Assembly (NCBI RefSeq): GCF_902830275.1
Contig: NZ_CADESW010000001.1
Location: 124,001-188,000, forward strand
DNA length: 64,000 nucleotides
Source: Burkholderia stagnalis
GTDB taxonomy: Bacteria > Pseudomonadota > Gammaproteobacteria > Burkholderiales > Burkholderiaceae
Reading direction: 5' to 3'
Positions 49,315-58,444 of the stretch are shown here, in pieces. A program made the position numbers and the translations under genes. The stretch's first letter is position 1, and the number at the start of each line of letters is the position of its first letter. Under the pieces are notes generated by a model, which was not told where the DNA came from, made no database searches, and saw only the letters and a program-made list of their open reading frames with translations.

Positions 49315-51708
49315 TCAGGACACGGCGGCGAGCCGGCGCGCGTAGTCGGCCGGCTCCAGCGGACGGCTGAACAGGTAGCCCTGCTGCTGGTCGCAGCCGA
49401 TCTGCCGCAGGAACGACGACTGCGCCTCGGTCTCGACGCCTTCGGCCGTGACCGTCATCCCGAGCGAATGCGCCATCGCGACCACGGCCTGCGTGATCGC
49501 GACCGCGTCGCGGTGCTCCGGCACGCCCGACACGAACGAGCGGTCCACCTTCAGGTTGTGCAGCGGAAAGCGCTTCAGGTAGGACAGCGACGAATAGCCG
49601 GTGCCGAAATCGTCGACCGAGATCCGCACGTTCATCGCCGTGAGCGCCCTGAGCATCGGCAGCACGGTGTCGGTGTCGTACATCAGCAGGCCTTCGGTGA
49701 TCTCGAGCTCCAGCGCGGACGGGTCGAGCCCCGCCTGCTCGAGGCAGCGGCCGACCGATTCGACGAGCCCCTCGTGGAACTGCCGCGGCGACAGGTTGAC
49801 GGCCATCATCAGGTCGGGCGCGATCGTGCGGCGCCATTCGGCCGCCTGCCGGCACGCGGTTTCGAGCACCCACTGGCCGATCGCGACGATGAGCCCCGTG
49901 TCTTCCGCGACCGGGATGAATTCCGCCGGCGACAGCGGCCCGAGCTCGGGGCTCGTCCAGCGCAGCAGCGCCTCGGCGCCGACCGTGCGCCCGTCGCGGC
50001 CGTCGACGACGGGCTGGTACGCGAGCCGCAGCGCGTTGGATGCGAGCGCGCGGCGCAGCGACTGCTCGATCGCGAAGCGGCGCTGCAGCCGCAGGTTCAA
50101 TTGCGCGGTGAAGAACGTGAAGCAGTTGCGCCCGCGCTGCTTCGCGTCGTACATCGCGGAATCGGCGTTGCGCATCAGCGTCGCCGCATCGTCGCCGTCG
50201 CGCGGCGCGAGGCTGATGCCGATCGACACGCCGAGGTAATACTCGTTGTCCGCGACCGCGAACGGCCGCGCGATCGCATCGGTCACCCGCCGCGCGAGCG
50301 CCGCGAGATCGTCCGGTGCGTCGTAGTCGTCGACCAGGATCACGAACTCGTCGCCGCCGACGCGCGTCAGCGCGTGCCGTTCGCCGACGCAGGCCGCGAG
50401 CCGCTCGGCCACGCTGCGCAGCAGCGCGTCGCCCGCGTCGTGGCCGGCCGTGTCGTTGACCTTCTTGAAGCCGTCGAGATCGATGAACAGGATCGCGACG
50501 CGCGCGGCGCCGGTAGACGCGTCGCGCGCGTCGAACAGCTCGCGCATCCGGTCCGCGAGCCAGCGGCGGTTGTAGAGGCCCGTCAGCGCATCGCGCGTCG
50601 CGAGGTAGCGCAGTTGCTGCTGCGCCTCGCGCACGGGGCCCACGTCGTTGAACGACACCAGCACCGAATCGGCCTGCGTCTCGCCCGGCCGGACGATCGG
50701 CACCGCATTGCCGCGCACCCACGTCACATCGCCGTCGGCGAGGCCCAGGCCGACCGTATAGCCGAGCCACGGCACGCCGGTCGCGAGCGCGCGCCGGCTC
50801 GGCCAGTCGTCCGGCGCGATCGGCGTGCCGTCCTCGTGGAACTCGCGCCAAATCACGGTCGACAGCCGGCAGCCGACGAGGCTGCCCTGCGCACGCAGCA
50901 TCCGGCTCGCGCTCGGGTTGCTCGCGGTGATGGTGCCGTCGCGCGCGACGACGAGGATGCCTTCGTTCAGGCTGTTGACGACGAGCCGGTGATGCTCCTC
51001 GCTGCGCGCGAGCTGCCGCGCGATGCGATCCTGGTGCACCGCGAGCCCGACGCTGTTGCTGATGTCGCGCAGCAGCGCCGTTTCCTCGTCGGTCGGCCGG
51101 CGCGGCGTGCGATGGTAGACCGCGAACGCGCCGAGCACCGCGCCCGCTTCGTCCTGGAACGGCACCGACCAGCACGCGCGCAGGCCGAGCGGCAGCGCGA
51201 GGCCTTTGTAGACCTCCCACAGCGGATCGGTGGCGATGTCCTCGACCGCGACCATGCGGCGCTCGTACATCGCGGTGCCGCACGACCCGGCGACGGGGCC
51301 GATCGTCGCGCCGTCGATCGCCGCGCTGTAATGAGCCGGCAGCGACGGCGCGGCGCCGACGCGGATGTGCACGCCGTCGTCGTCGAGCAGCAGGATCGTG
51401 CACGACGCGCCCGCGCCGAGCAGCGCCTCGGCGCGCCGGCACACTTCCGCGAGCAGTTCGGGCAGCGGCGTGTTGCGCGTGATCAGGCGCAGCACGCTCT
51501 GCTCGGATGCGAGCACTTCGGCTGCGAGGCCAAGGCTGTAGCGAGGGCTTTGCGGTGAGGTATCCAAGTGAAACAGCCCGTCCGTGTTCGATCGCGCCTG
51601 GGGCGCCTGATTCGTTATCGTGTAATCGCGCCGCTTTCTTGATCCGGGTTTACGCCGAGATTCGGCGCAGCCGGACGGACGCCGTGCGGGCGTCGTGCCG
51701 CAGTACAT
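49315..51708 (-). CDS. GAF-PAS-GGDEF-EAL c-di-GMP turnover protein
   Basis: A soluble protein of up to 797 residues. GAF domain about 70-230, PAS about 240-360, GGDEF domain with GGDEF at 451-455 but no RxxD I-site before it, and EAL domain with EAL at 579-581, NLSPRQF, VDDFGTGYSSL, KVDRSF and AEGVET. Both active sites look intact, so it could make or break c-di-GMP; in most such proteins one activity dominates. The ATG at 51708 has a poor ribosome site. A TTG at 51567 would remove a basic lead of 47 residues that lacks homology and may be the true start. It faces wspR. Confidence 0.9.
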   Translation of the reverse strand: MYCGTTPARRPSGCAESRRKPGSRKRRDYTITNQAPQARSNTDGLFHLDTSPQSPRYSLGLAAEVLASEQSVLRLITRNTPLPELLAEVCRRAEALLGAGASCTILLLDDDGVHIRVGAAPSLPAHYSAAIDGATIGPVAGSCGTAMYERRMVAVEDIATDPLWEVYKGLALPLGLRACWSVPFQDEAGAVLGAFAVYHRTPRRPTDEETALLRDISNSVGLAVHQDRIARQLARSEEHHRLVVNSLNEGILVVARDGTITASNPSASRMLRAQGSLVGCRLSTVIWREFHEDGTPIAPDDWPSRRALATGVPWLGYTVGLGLADGDVTWVRGNAVPIVRPGETQADSVLVSFNDVGPVREAQQQLRYLATRDALTGLYNRRWLADRMRELFDARDASTGAARVAILFIDLDGFKKVNDTAGHDAGDALLRSVAERLAACVGERHALTRVGGDEFVILVDDYDAPDDLAALARRVTDAIARPFAVADNEYYLGVSIGISLAPRDGDDAATLMRNADSAMYDAKQRGRNCFTFFTAQLNLRLQRRFAIEQSLRRALASNALRLAYQPVVDGRDGRTVGAEALLRWTSPELGPLSPAEFIPVAEDTGLIVAIGQWVLETACRQAAEWRRTIAPDLMMAVNLSPRQFHEGLVESVGRCLEQAGLDPSALELEITEGLLMYDTDTVLPMLRALTAMNVRISVDDFGTGYSSLSYLKRFPLHNLKVDRSFVSGVPEHRDAVAITQAVVAMAHSLGMTVTAEGVETEAQSSFLRQIGCDQQQGYLFSRPLEPADYARRLAAVS

Positions 51709-52133
51709 TTAACACCAATCGGATGTCCGCAGCATGCTGAATTGCATAGGGAGTTGCACGGGACGGGGATGAGGCGGGGAATGTGCGCCGCGCGGCGACG
51801 AACCAATCGGCAGGATCGTTGCGCACTGCGAAGGAGCAACGCGGTAAGCCCATCGTCGATTTGTGAAGTTTTCGATGCGGCGAGCGGCTTTTGCCGCGCC
51901 GTGCGGCGCCCGGCCGGCGGCCGATGCAATCAACGGCTCCGCCCGGCACGCATGCCGGGCTCGAGCCGTCAGTTCGGATTCGAATCACGGGCAACCGCGC
52001 CGCGACTTGTAAGCACACGTTTCGCGGCGCGCGCGGCCGTCAACGTTTGGTTACATCCTTACGGCGGAATTCGGCAGGTATGACATGACGGGCACGGCGC
52101 ATGGCCAGATGGGGCCGGACACCTCATCGACGC
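51709..52133. other. Intergenic region upstream of the GGDEF-EAL gene
   Basis: No gene is seen. The stretch next to 51709-51860 is AT-richer and should hold the promoter of the leftward GGDEF-EAL gene. A Gly/Cys-codon-poor GC-rich hairpin-prone part (51880-51960) may end the DnaJ transcript. Confidence 0.45.
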
Positions 52134-52745
52134 CTACTGGCGCAGCCCGAACACGCTGTGCCACAGCGCGCTGAAAAAGTCCGTGTGCGCGTGTTCGTCG
52201 CTGCGGCGGGTGTCATCCTTCGGTGCGTCCGCCGGCGCCGGTTCCGGCTCGCGTGCGTCCTGGGTCGATGCCGCCGGTTTCGCCGGCTCGTCGCGCGCCG
52301 CGCCCCGTGAGACGTCCTGCCGACGCGACGCATGCAGCGCGGCCACGCTGTTCGCAATCTGTTCGGCGATCGGCGCTTCGCAATCGCGTCCGAGCAACAC
52401 GCCGAACACGACGTCGCGGTTGTGCCCCTGCTCGGCGAAGCGCATCGCCAGTGCCACGCGCTCCGCGTATTGCGCGTCGCGCTCGGCCTGCCTGCGCGCC
52501 TCTTCTTCGTGCAGGTGCGCGTGGCGGCGCATCTCCTCGGCATAGACGGTGTCGTACACGCGGCGTTGCGCGGGGTCCGAGAGAATCGCGTAAGCCTCGT
52601 TGATCTCCTGGAACCGCACATGCGCGGCGTCGCACCCGACGTTGCGGTCGGGATGCGCCTTCATCGCGGCGCGCCGGTAGCCGCGCTTGATTTCGGCGTC
52701 GGTGGCATCCTCCGGCACACCAAGCAATTCGTACAGGGTCGTCAT
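52134..52745 (-). CDS. J-domain (DnaJ-like) co-chaperone
   Basis: A 203-residue protein with an N-terminal J domain (2-66) carrying the essential HPD at 31-33, which stimulates ATP hydrolysis by a DnaK-type Hsp70. It lacks the Gly/Phe region, zinc domain and C-terminal client domain of DnaJ. Instead a charged coiled coil (75-125) and a disordered Pro/Ala/Asp part lead to a hydrophobic end (DFFSALWHSVFGLRQ). Its client is unknown. Single gene. Confidence 0.9.
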   Translation of the reverse strand: MTTLYELLGVPEDATDAEIKRGYRRAAMKAHPDRNVGCDAAHVRFQEINEAYAILSDPAQRRVYDTVYAEEMRRHAHLHEEEARRQAERDAQYAERVALAMRFAEQGHNRDVVFGVLLGRDCEAPIAEQIANSVAALHASRRQDVSRGAARDEPAKPAASTQDAREPEPAPADAPKDDTRRSDEHAHTDFFSALWHSVFGLRQ

Positions 52746-52831
52746 TGCGGACCGGGTGAGAGTCGGATCGCGTCGATCCTAGCACGCCAATGCAGCACCG
52801 GCGTGGCTCGGGCAGTGACGCCCAACCCAGC

Positions 52832-53791
52832 CTAACCCGCCGCCCCGACGAACCGCATTTCCCCCGACTCCCCCGCCAGCAACGCCCGATTCGCGTCCGC
52901 CGCCGCCCGCAGGTAATCCCACAGCGCCGTCACCCGCCGCAGCTTGCGCAAGTCCTCCCGGCAGGTCAGCCAGAAGCACCGCGTGACGGCGACCTCGTCG
53001 GGCAGCACCGGCACGAGCGCCGGCTGCTGCGCAGCGATGAAGCACGGCAGGATCGCGAGCCCGCCGCCCTGCAGTGCCGCGAAATACTGTGCGATCACGC
53101 TCGTCGTCCGCAGCCCGGCCGTCGCGCCGGGCACCGCGCGCTCCAGGTACAGCAGTTCGCTGCTGAAGGCCAGATCGTCGACGTAGCTGATGAACGTGTG
53201 CGCGGCAAGATCGCCGACGCCCGCAATCGGCGCATGGTTCGCCAGATACGCCTGCGTCGCATACAGCCGCAACTGGTAATCGCACAACCTGGTGCACACA
53301 TACGGCCCGCGTTCGGGCCGCTCGAGCGTGATCGCAAGGTCGGCCTCGCGCTTGGGCAGGCTCACGAAGTGCGGCACCGGCAGCAGGTCCACCGTCACAT
53401 GCGGGTGCGCGGCGCGGAACTGCGCAAGCTGCGGCGCCAGGAAGAAACACCCGAAGCCTTCCGTCGACCCGATCCGCACGTGCCCGGACAACGCATGCCC
53501 CGTATTCGCGACCTGGTCGCACGCCGACTGCACCGTCGTCTCCATCGCGTCCGCGTAGGCGACCAGCCGCTGCCCTTCCGCGGTCAGCGTGAAGCCGCCC
53601 GAGCGCGACTTGTCGAACAGCAGCGTGCCCATCGCCTCCTCCAGCGCGCGGATGCGCCGGGCGACGGTCGTGTAGTCGACGCCGAGCCGCTTCGCGGCGC
53701 CGCTCGCACGCTGCGTGCGCGCGACTTCGAGGAAGAACCGCAGGTCGTCCCAGTTCAGGTTGCCGGAGACCGGCTCGGGAAGGTGTCGCAT
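52832..53791 (-). CDS. LysR-family regulator of the mms cluster
   Basis: A 319-residue LysR protein with the helix-turn-helix at about 14-72 (LNWDDLRFFLEVARTQRASGAAKRLGVDYTTVARRI in parts) and an effector domain. It is divergent from the MFS-mmsA-mmsB genes, and a perfect 20-bp palindrome lies in the gap, so it very likely controls valine / 3-hydroxyisobutyrate breakdown. The effector may be a pathway intermediate. Confidence 0.9.
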   Translation of the reverse strand: MRHLPEPVSGNLNWDDLRFFLEVARTQRASGAAKRLGVDYTTVARRIRALEEAMGTLLFDKSRSGGFTLTAEGQRLVAYADAMETTVQSACDQVANTGHALSGHVRIGSTEGFGCFFLAPQLAQFRAAHPHVTVDLLPVPHFVSLPKREADLAITLERPERGPYVCTRLCDYQLRLYATQAYLANHAPIAGVGDLAAHTFISYVDDLAFSSELLYLERAVPGATAGLRTTSVIAQYFAALQGGGLAILPCFIAAQQPALVPVLPDEVAVTRCFWLTCREDLRKLRRVTALWDYLRAAADANRALLAGESGEMRFVGAAG

Positions 53792-53832
53792 CGTCGGGAA
53801 GGCAGGGTGGGAAGGTCTCCGGGCCGGCCGTC

Positions 53833-53852
53833 GATATGCAAATTTGCATATC
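53833..53852. promoter_or_regulatory. Perfect 20-bp palindrome, probable LysR operator
   Basis: GATATGCAAATTTGCATATC is fully self-complementary and sits 41 bases before the LysR start and 95 bases before the MFS start, in the shared divergent promoter region. Its AT-rich core stands out from the surrounding GC-rich DNA. Confidence 0.7.
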
Positions 53853-53947
53853 CAACCGGTTTCTTTATCGGTACTCCATGAATCTGCGCATAACTATACT
53901 CGACCACGACCTGCGGACTACGAGCCGCGGCACACTCAGGAGACACC

Positions 53948-55267
53948 ATGCAGACCCGATCCACCCTTGACGAACATGCGGCGATGGCGGCCCCGGCGCC
54001 CGCCCGCACCGCGAAGGACTACCTGCTGGCCGGCTGGGCCAGCATGGCCGGCACGACGATCGAGTGGTACGACTTCTTCCTGTACGGCACCGCCGCCGCA
54101 CTCGTGTTCAACCGCATCTTCTTCCCGTCGCTCGACCCCGTCGTCGGCACGCTCGCCGCGTTCGGCACGTTCGCGGTCGGCTTCATCGGCCGGCCGATGG
54201 GCGGCATCGTGTTCGGCCACTTCGGCGACCGCCTCGGCCGCAAGTCGATGCTGATGATCACGCTGCTGCTGATGGGCGTGCCGAGCATGATCATCGGCCT
54301 GATCCCGTCGTACGACAGCATCGGCTACTGGGCCGCCGCGCTGCTGATCGCGATGCGCTTCCTGCAGGGGATGGCGGTCGGCGGCGAATGGGGCGGCGCG
54401 GTGCTGATGGCGGTCGAGCATGCGCCGGACGGCCGCAAGGGGCTGTTCGGCAGCCTGCCGCAGACGGGCGTCGGCCTCGGCCTGATCCTGTCGTCGGTCG
54501 CGATGGCCGCGGTGGCGGCGCTGCCCGAGGCCGACATGCTGTCGTGGGGCTGGCGCATCCCGTTCCTCGCGAGCATCGCGCTCGTCGGCCTCGGCTGGTT
54601 CATCCGCGCGAAGGTGCCGGAATCGCCGGATTTCGAGAAGATGAAGCACCAGGGCAAGGCCGAGAAATCGCCGGTGATCGCGGCGATCCGCCGGCATCCG
54701 CGCGAGGTGCTGACGATCGTCGGCGCGCGCGCCGCCGAGAACACCTGGTTCTACATGGTCGTCACCTTCGCGCTCGCGTATGCGACCCAGCAGCTGAAGC
54801 TGCCGAAGGCCGACATGCTGCATGCGATCACGGCCGGCGCGGTGCTGTCGCTCGTGACGATGCCGCTGTGCGGCCACCTGAGCGACCGCATCGGCCAGCG
54901 CCGCATGTTCGCGTTCGGCCTCGTGCTGATGTGCGCGTTCGCCGCGCCGTTCTTCATGCTGCTCGGCACGCAGCAGACGGCGCTCGCGTGGTGGGCGATC
55001 GTGCTCGGCCTCGGCGTCGTGTTCCCGATCCTGTATGCGCCGGAATCGCTGCTGTTCGCGAAGCAGTTTCCCGCGGAAATCCGCTACAGCGGCATCTCGC
55101 TGTCGGTGCAGCTCGCCGGCGTGCTCGGCGGCGGCTTCGCGCCGATGATCGCGACGTCGCTGCTCAAGGCCGGCGGCGGCCAGCCGCACTACGTGATCGC
55201 CTACCTCGTCGGGCTCGGCGTGTTCGCGCTGGTCTGCACGATGCTGATGCGCAACCCGCGCGGCTGA
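53948..55267 (+). CDS. MFS transporter, metabolite:H+ symporter type
   Basis: A 439-residue, 12-helix transporter of the MHS subfamily (ShiA, KgtP, ProP group). Its start includes [18 protein letters not shown], and the loop after helix 2 has [14 protein letters not shown]. These carry small organic acids with protons. Being first in an operon with mmsA and mmsB, it probably imports a branched-chain acid such as 3-hydroxyisobutyrate or a precursor; the substrate is inferred. Confidence 0.9.
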   Translation: MQTRSTLDEHAAMAAPAPARTAKDYLLAGWASMAGTTIEWYDFFLYGTAAALVFNRIFFPSLDPVVGTLAAFGTFAVGFIGRPMGGIVFGHFGDRLGRKSMLMITLLLMGVPSMIIGLIPSYDSIGYWAAALLIAMRFLQGMAVGGEWGGAVLMAVEHAPDGRKGLFGSLPQTGVGLGLILSSVAMAAVAALPEADMLSWGWRIPFLASIALVGLGWFIRAKVPESPDFEKMKHQGKAEKSPVIAAIRRHPREVLTIVGARAAENTWFYMVVTFALAYATQQLKLPKADMLHAITAGAVLSLVTMPLCGHLSDRIGQRRMFAFGLVLMCAFAAPFFMLLGTQQTALAWWAIVLGLGVVFPILYAPESLLFAKQFPAEIRYSGISLSVQLAGVLGGGFAPMIATSLLKAGGGQPHYVIAYLVGLGVFALVCTMLMRNPRG

Positions 55268-55365
55268 CGCCCTTGCCGTTTTTCCCCGCCCGGCCCGGCG
55301 CGCATTCGCGCCGAGCGCGGGCCCCGCTTTCGCCTTTGATCGACGTTTCGTCTCGGAGATTGTTC

Positions 55366-56892
55366 ATGAACGCTGCCGTACCCCAGTCCACCCTCGCCCT
55401 GCCCACCGCCCGGCTGCTGATCGACGGCCAGTTCGTCGAATCGCAAAGCGCCGAATGGGGCGACATCGTCAACCCCGCGACGCAGGAAGTGATCGGCCGC
55501 GTGCCGTATGCGAGCGTCGACGAGGTCGATGCCGCGATCGCGTCCGCGCAGCGTGCATTCCAGACCTGGAAGACGACGCCGATCGGCGCGCGCATGCGCA
55601 TCATGCTGAAGTTCCAGGACCTGGTGCGCCAGAACCTGGAACGCATCGCGAAGACGCTGACGGCCGAACAGGGCAAGACGCTGCCCGACGCGCAGGGCGA
55701 CATCTTCCGCGGCCTCGAGGTGGTCGAGCATGCGTGCTCGATCGGCACGCTGCAGCTCGGCGAGTTCGCGGAGAACGTCGCGGGCGGCGTCGATACCTAC
55801 ACGCTGCGCCAGCCGATCGGCGTGTGCGCGGGCATCACGCCGTTCAACTTCCCCGGCATGATCCCGCTGTGGATGTTCCCGATGGCGATCGTGTGCGGCA
55901 ACACGTTCGTGCTGAAGCCGTCCGAGCAGGACCCGCTGTCGACGATGCAGCTCGTCGAGCTCGCGATCGAGGCCGGCGTGCCGAAGGGCGTGCTGAACGT
56001 CGTGCACGGCGGCAAGGTCGTGGTCGACCGGCTGTGCACGCATCCGGACGTGAAGGCGATTTCGTTCGTCGGCTCGACGCGCGTCGGCACGCACGTCTAC
56101 AACCTCGGCAGCGAGCACGGCAAGCGCGTGCAGTCGATGATGGGCGCGAAGAACCACGCGGTGGTGCTGCCCGACGCGCATCGCGAGCAGACGATCAACG
56201 CGCTCGTCGGCGCGGGCTTCGGCGCGGCCGGGCAGCGCTGCATGGCGACGTCGGTCGTCGTGCTGGTCGGCGCCGCGCGCGACTGGCTGCCGGACCTCGT
56301 CGAGAAAGCGAAGCAATTGAAGGTCAACGCGGGCCACGAGCCGGGCACCGACGTCGGCCCGGTCGTGTCGAAGGCCGCGCATGCGCGCATCGCGGGGCTG
56401 ATCGACGAAGGCGTGAAGGCCGGCGCGACGCTCGTGCTCGACGGCCGCGACGTGAAGGTGCCCGGCTACGAGCGCGGCAACTTCGTCGGCCCGACGATCT
56501 TCTCCGGCGTCTCGACCGACATGTCGATCTACACCGAGGAAATCTTCGGGCCGGTGGTGGTCGTGCTCGAAGCCGACACGCTCGACGACGCGATCGCGCT
56601 CGTCAACCGCAACCCGATGGGCAACGGCGTGGGCCTGTTCACGCAGAGCGGCGCGGCCGCGCGCAAGTTCCAGAGCGAGATCGACGTCGGCCAGGTCGGC
56701 ATCAACATTCCGATCCCGGTGCCGGTGCCCTACTTCAGCTTCACCGGCTCGCGCGGCTCGAAGCTCGGCGATCTCGGCCCGTACGGCAAGCAGGTCGTGC
56801 AGTTCTACACGCAGACGAAAACCGTGACCGCGCGCTGGTTCGACGACGACGCGACGGCGGGCGGCGTCAACACGACGATCGCGTTGCGCTGA
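55366..56892 (+). CDS. mmsA: Methylmalonate-semialdehyde dehydrogenase (CoA-acylating)
   Basis: A 508-residue aldehyde dehydrogenase. [28 protein letters not shown] and the catalytic cysteine in [12 protein letters not shown] identify the MmsA group. It oxidises methylmalonate semialdehyde to propionyl-CoA with NAD+ and CoA, in valine and inositol breakdown. The start at 55366 follows CGGAG and gives the family N-terminus. mmsB follows after 65 bases. Confidence 0.94.
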   Translation: MNAAVPQSTLALPTARLLIDGQFVESQSAEWGDIVNPATQEVIGRVPYASVDEVDAAIASAQRAFQTWKTTPIGARMRIMLKFQDLVRQNLERIAKTLTAEQGKTLPDAQGDIFRGLEVVEHACSIGTLQLGEFAENVAGGVDTYTLRQPIGVCAGITPFNFPGMIPLWMFPMAIVCGNTFVLKPSEQDPLSTMQLVELAIEAGVPKGVLNVVHGGKVVVDRLCTHPDVKAISFVGSTRVGTHVYNLGSEHGKRVQSMMGAKNHAVVLPDAHREQTINALVGAGFGAAGQRCMATSVVVLVGAARDWLPDLVEKAKQLKVNAGHEPGTDVGPVVSKAAHARIAGLIDEGVKAGATLVLDGRDVKVPGYERGNFVGPTIFSGVSTDMSIYTEEIFGPVVVVLEADTLDDAIALVNRNPMGNGVGLFTQSGAAARKFQSEIDVGQVGINIPIPVPVPYFSFTGSRGSKLGDLGPYGKQVVQFYTQTKTVTARWFDDDATAGGVNTTIALR

Positions 56893-56957
56893 AGGCTATG
56901 CATAGGACCGGAGTAACCGCTAAAGCGCCAACTCCGGTCGACACCAGGAACCAGATC

Positions 56958-57854
56958 ATGGAAATCGCATTCATCGGGCTCGGCAACATGGGCGGCCCCA
57001 TGGCCGCCAACCTGCTCAAGGCCGGCCACGCGCTGGCGGTGTTCGACCTCGACGCGCACGCCGTCGAGGCCGCCGTGCGCGCGGGCGCGACGGCCGCTGC
57101 CTCGCCGCGCGACGCGGCGGCCCGCGCGTCGGTCGTGATCACGATGCTGCCGGCCGCGCAGCACGTGCGCGGCGTCTACCTCGACGACGACGGCGTGCTC
57201 GCGGGCGCACGCGCCGGCGCGACGCTGATCGACTGCAGCACGATCGATCCCGGCACGGTGCGCGCAGTGGCCGATGCGGCCGCGCGGCGCGGCCACCCGC
57301 TCGCCGACGCGCCGGTGTCCGGCGGCACCGCCGGCGCGCAGGCCGGCACGCTGACCTTCATGGTCGGCGCGGATGCGGCGCTGTTCGAGCGCATCCGCCC
57401 GGTGCTGCTCGACATGGGGAAGAACGTCGTGCACTGCGGCGGCACCGGCACGGGCCAGATCGCGAAGATCTGCAACAACCTGCTGCTCGGCATTTCGATG
57501 ATGGGCGTGTCGGAAGCGATGGCGCTCGGCGCGGTGCTCGGCATCGAGCCCGGGGTGCTGGCCGGCATCATCAACACGTCGACCGGCCGCTGCTGGAGCT
57601 CGGACAGCTGCAACCCGTATCCGGGCGTGCTGCCCGCGGCCCCCGCCGCGCGGGGCTACACGGGCGGCTTTGCCGCGAACCTGATGCTGAAGGATCTCGG
57701 GCTCGCGACCGAAGCCGCGCGGCAGGCGCGCCAGCCGGTGTGGATGGGCGCGCTCGCGCAGCAGCTCTATCAGTCGATGAGCCAGCAGGGGCTGGGCGGA
57801 CTGGATTTCTCCGCGTGCGTGAAGCTGTACGAGGGGCAGACGGCCGGCGCATGA
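56958..57854 (+). CDS. mmsB: 3-hydroxyisobutyrate dehydrogenase
   Basis: A 298-residue NAD-dependent dehydrogenase with the nucleotide site IAFIGLGNMGGPMAANL, the substrate motif DAPVSGGTAGAQAGTL and the catalytic lysine in GQIAKICNN. It oxidises 3-hydroxyisobutyrate to methylmalonate semialdehyde, the substrate of MmsA. Last gene of the MFS-mmsA-mmsB operon, followed by a strong hairpin. Confidence 0.95.
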   Translation: MEIAFIGLGNMGGPMAANLLKAGHALAVFDLDAHAVEAAVRAGATAAASPRDAAARASVVITMLPAAQHVRGVYLDDDGVLAGARAGATLIDCSTIDPGTVRAVADAAARRGHPLADAPVSGGTAGAQAGTLTFMVGADAALFERIRPVLLDMGKNVVHCGGTGTGQIAKICNNLLLGISMMGVSEAMALGAVLGIEPGVLAGIINTSTGRCWSSDSCNPYPGVLPAAPAARGYTGGFAANLMLKDLGLATEAARQARQPVWMGALAQQLYQSMSQQGLGGLDFSACVKLYEGQTAGA

Positions 57855-57876
57855 CGCTGCGCGGGACGGAACGCGG

Positions 57877-57902
57877 CGGCGGCGCCTGATACGGCGCCGC
57901 CG
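57877..57902. terminator. GC hairpin between convergent mmsB and lipoprotein genes
   Basis: A perfect 10-bp stem: 57877-57886 (CGGCGGCGCC) pairs with 57893-57902 around TGATAC. It lies 22 bases after mmsB and 10 bases after the end of the convergent gene. No T-run, so a probable rather than certain terminator. Confidence 0.55.
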
Positions 57903-57912
57903 GCGGCAATGC

Positions 57913-58245
57913 TCAGCCGCGCGAGTCGGCAGTGGTCTCTAAGGTCGGATGGCACTCGAATGCGAGCTCGGAGCTGGCGCTCACGCCGCGGCCCGCAGAC
58001 AGCGATTCGCGCTTCATGCTCGCGCGCATGCCGCGCTGCGAGCAGTAGTTCGTCGCTTCGTCGACGGCTTTCTCGTGAGCGGTCGCCCAGGTGGTCGACA
58101 TGCCGACCGTGCGGGTCGACACGGTGTAGACGTTCGGCTTCGACGTCGACGCGACGTCGGACGTGGTCGAGCAGGCCGCGAGCAGCCATGCGACGGCCAC
58201 GACCGGCAGCCAGCGCAAGGATCGGAAAGAAACGGGATTTGACAT
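57913..58245 (-). CDS. Small secreted lipoprotein of unknown function
   Basis: A 110-residue protein with a lipoprotein signal: RSLRWLPVVAVAWLLAAC, where LAAC is the lipobox, so it should be lipid-anchored at about residue 25. The mature part (YTVSTRTVGMSTTWATAHEKAVDEATNYCSQRG in parts) resembles small Burkholderia and Pseudomonas lipoproteins with no known role. Two further cysteines could form a disulfide. The start at 58245 is chosen to give the signal peptide; the ribosome site is weak. Confidence 0.75.
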   Translation of the reverse strand: MSNPVSFRSLRWLPVVAVAWLLAACSTTSDVASTSKPNVYTVSTRTVGMSTTWATAHEKAVDEATNYCSQRGMRASMKRESLSAGRGVSASSELAFECHPTLETTADSRG

Positions 58246-58444
58246 GGGGCAGCAGATATGCGTCGAATCGACGGCATTTGGCAATATTTCCGACATTATG
58301 CCCGGCTATTCGACGAAGATCATGTCACGTATTGTGAACAGACTGTTTCGCCTGATTAAACGACGGGGCCTGCGCCGGTCGCGATGACGCGAACCGGCCC
58401 CGAAAACGCGGAAAACGCATGAAGGAAGCGCCCCCCTGCTCCCG

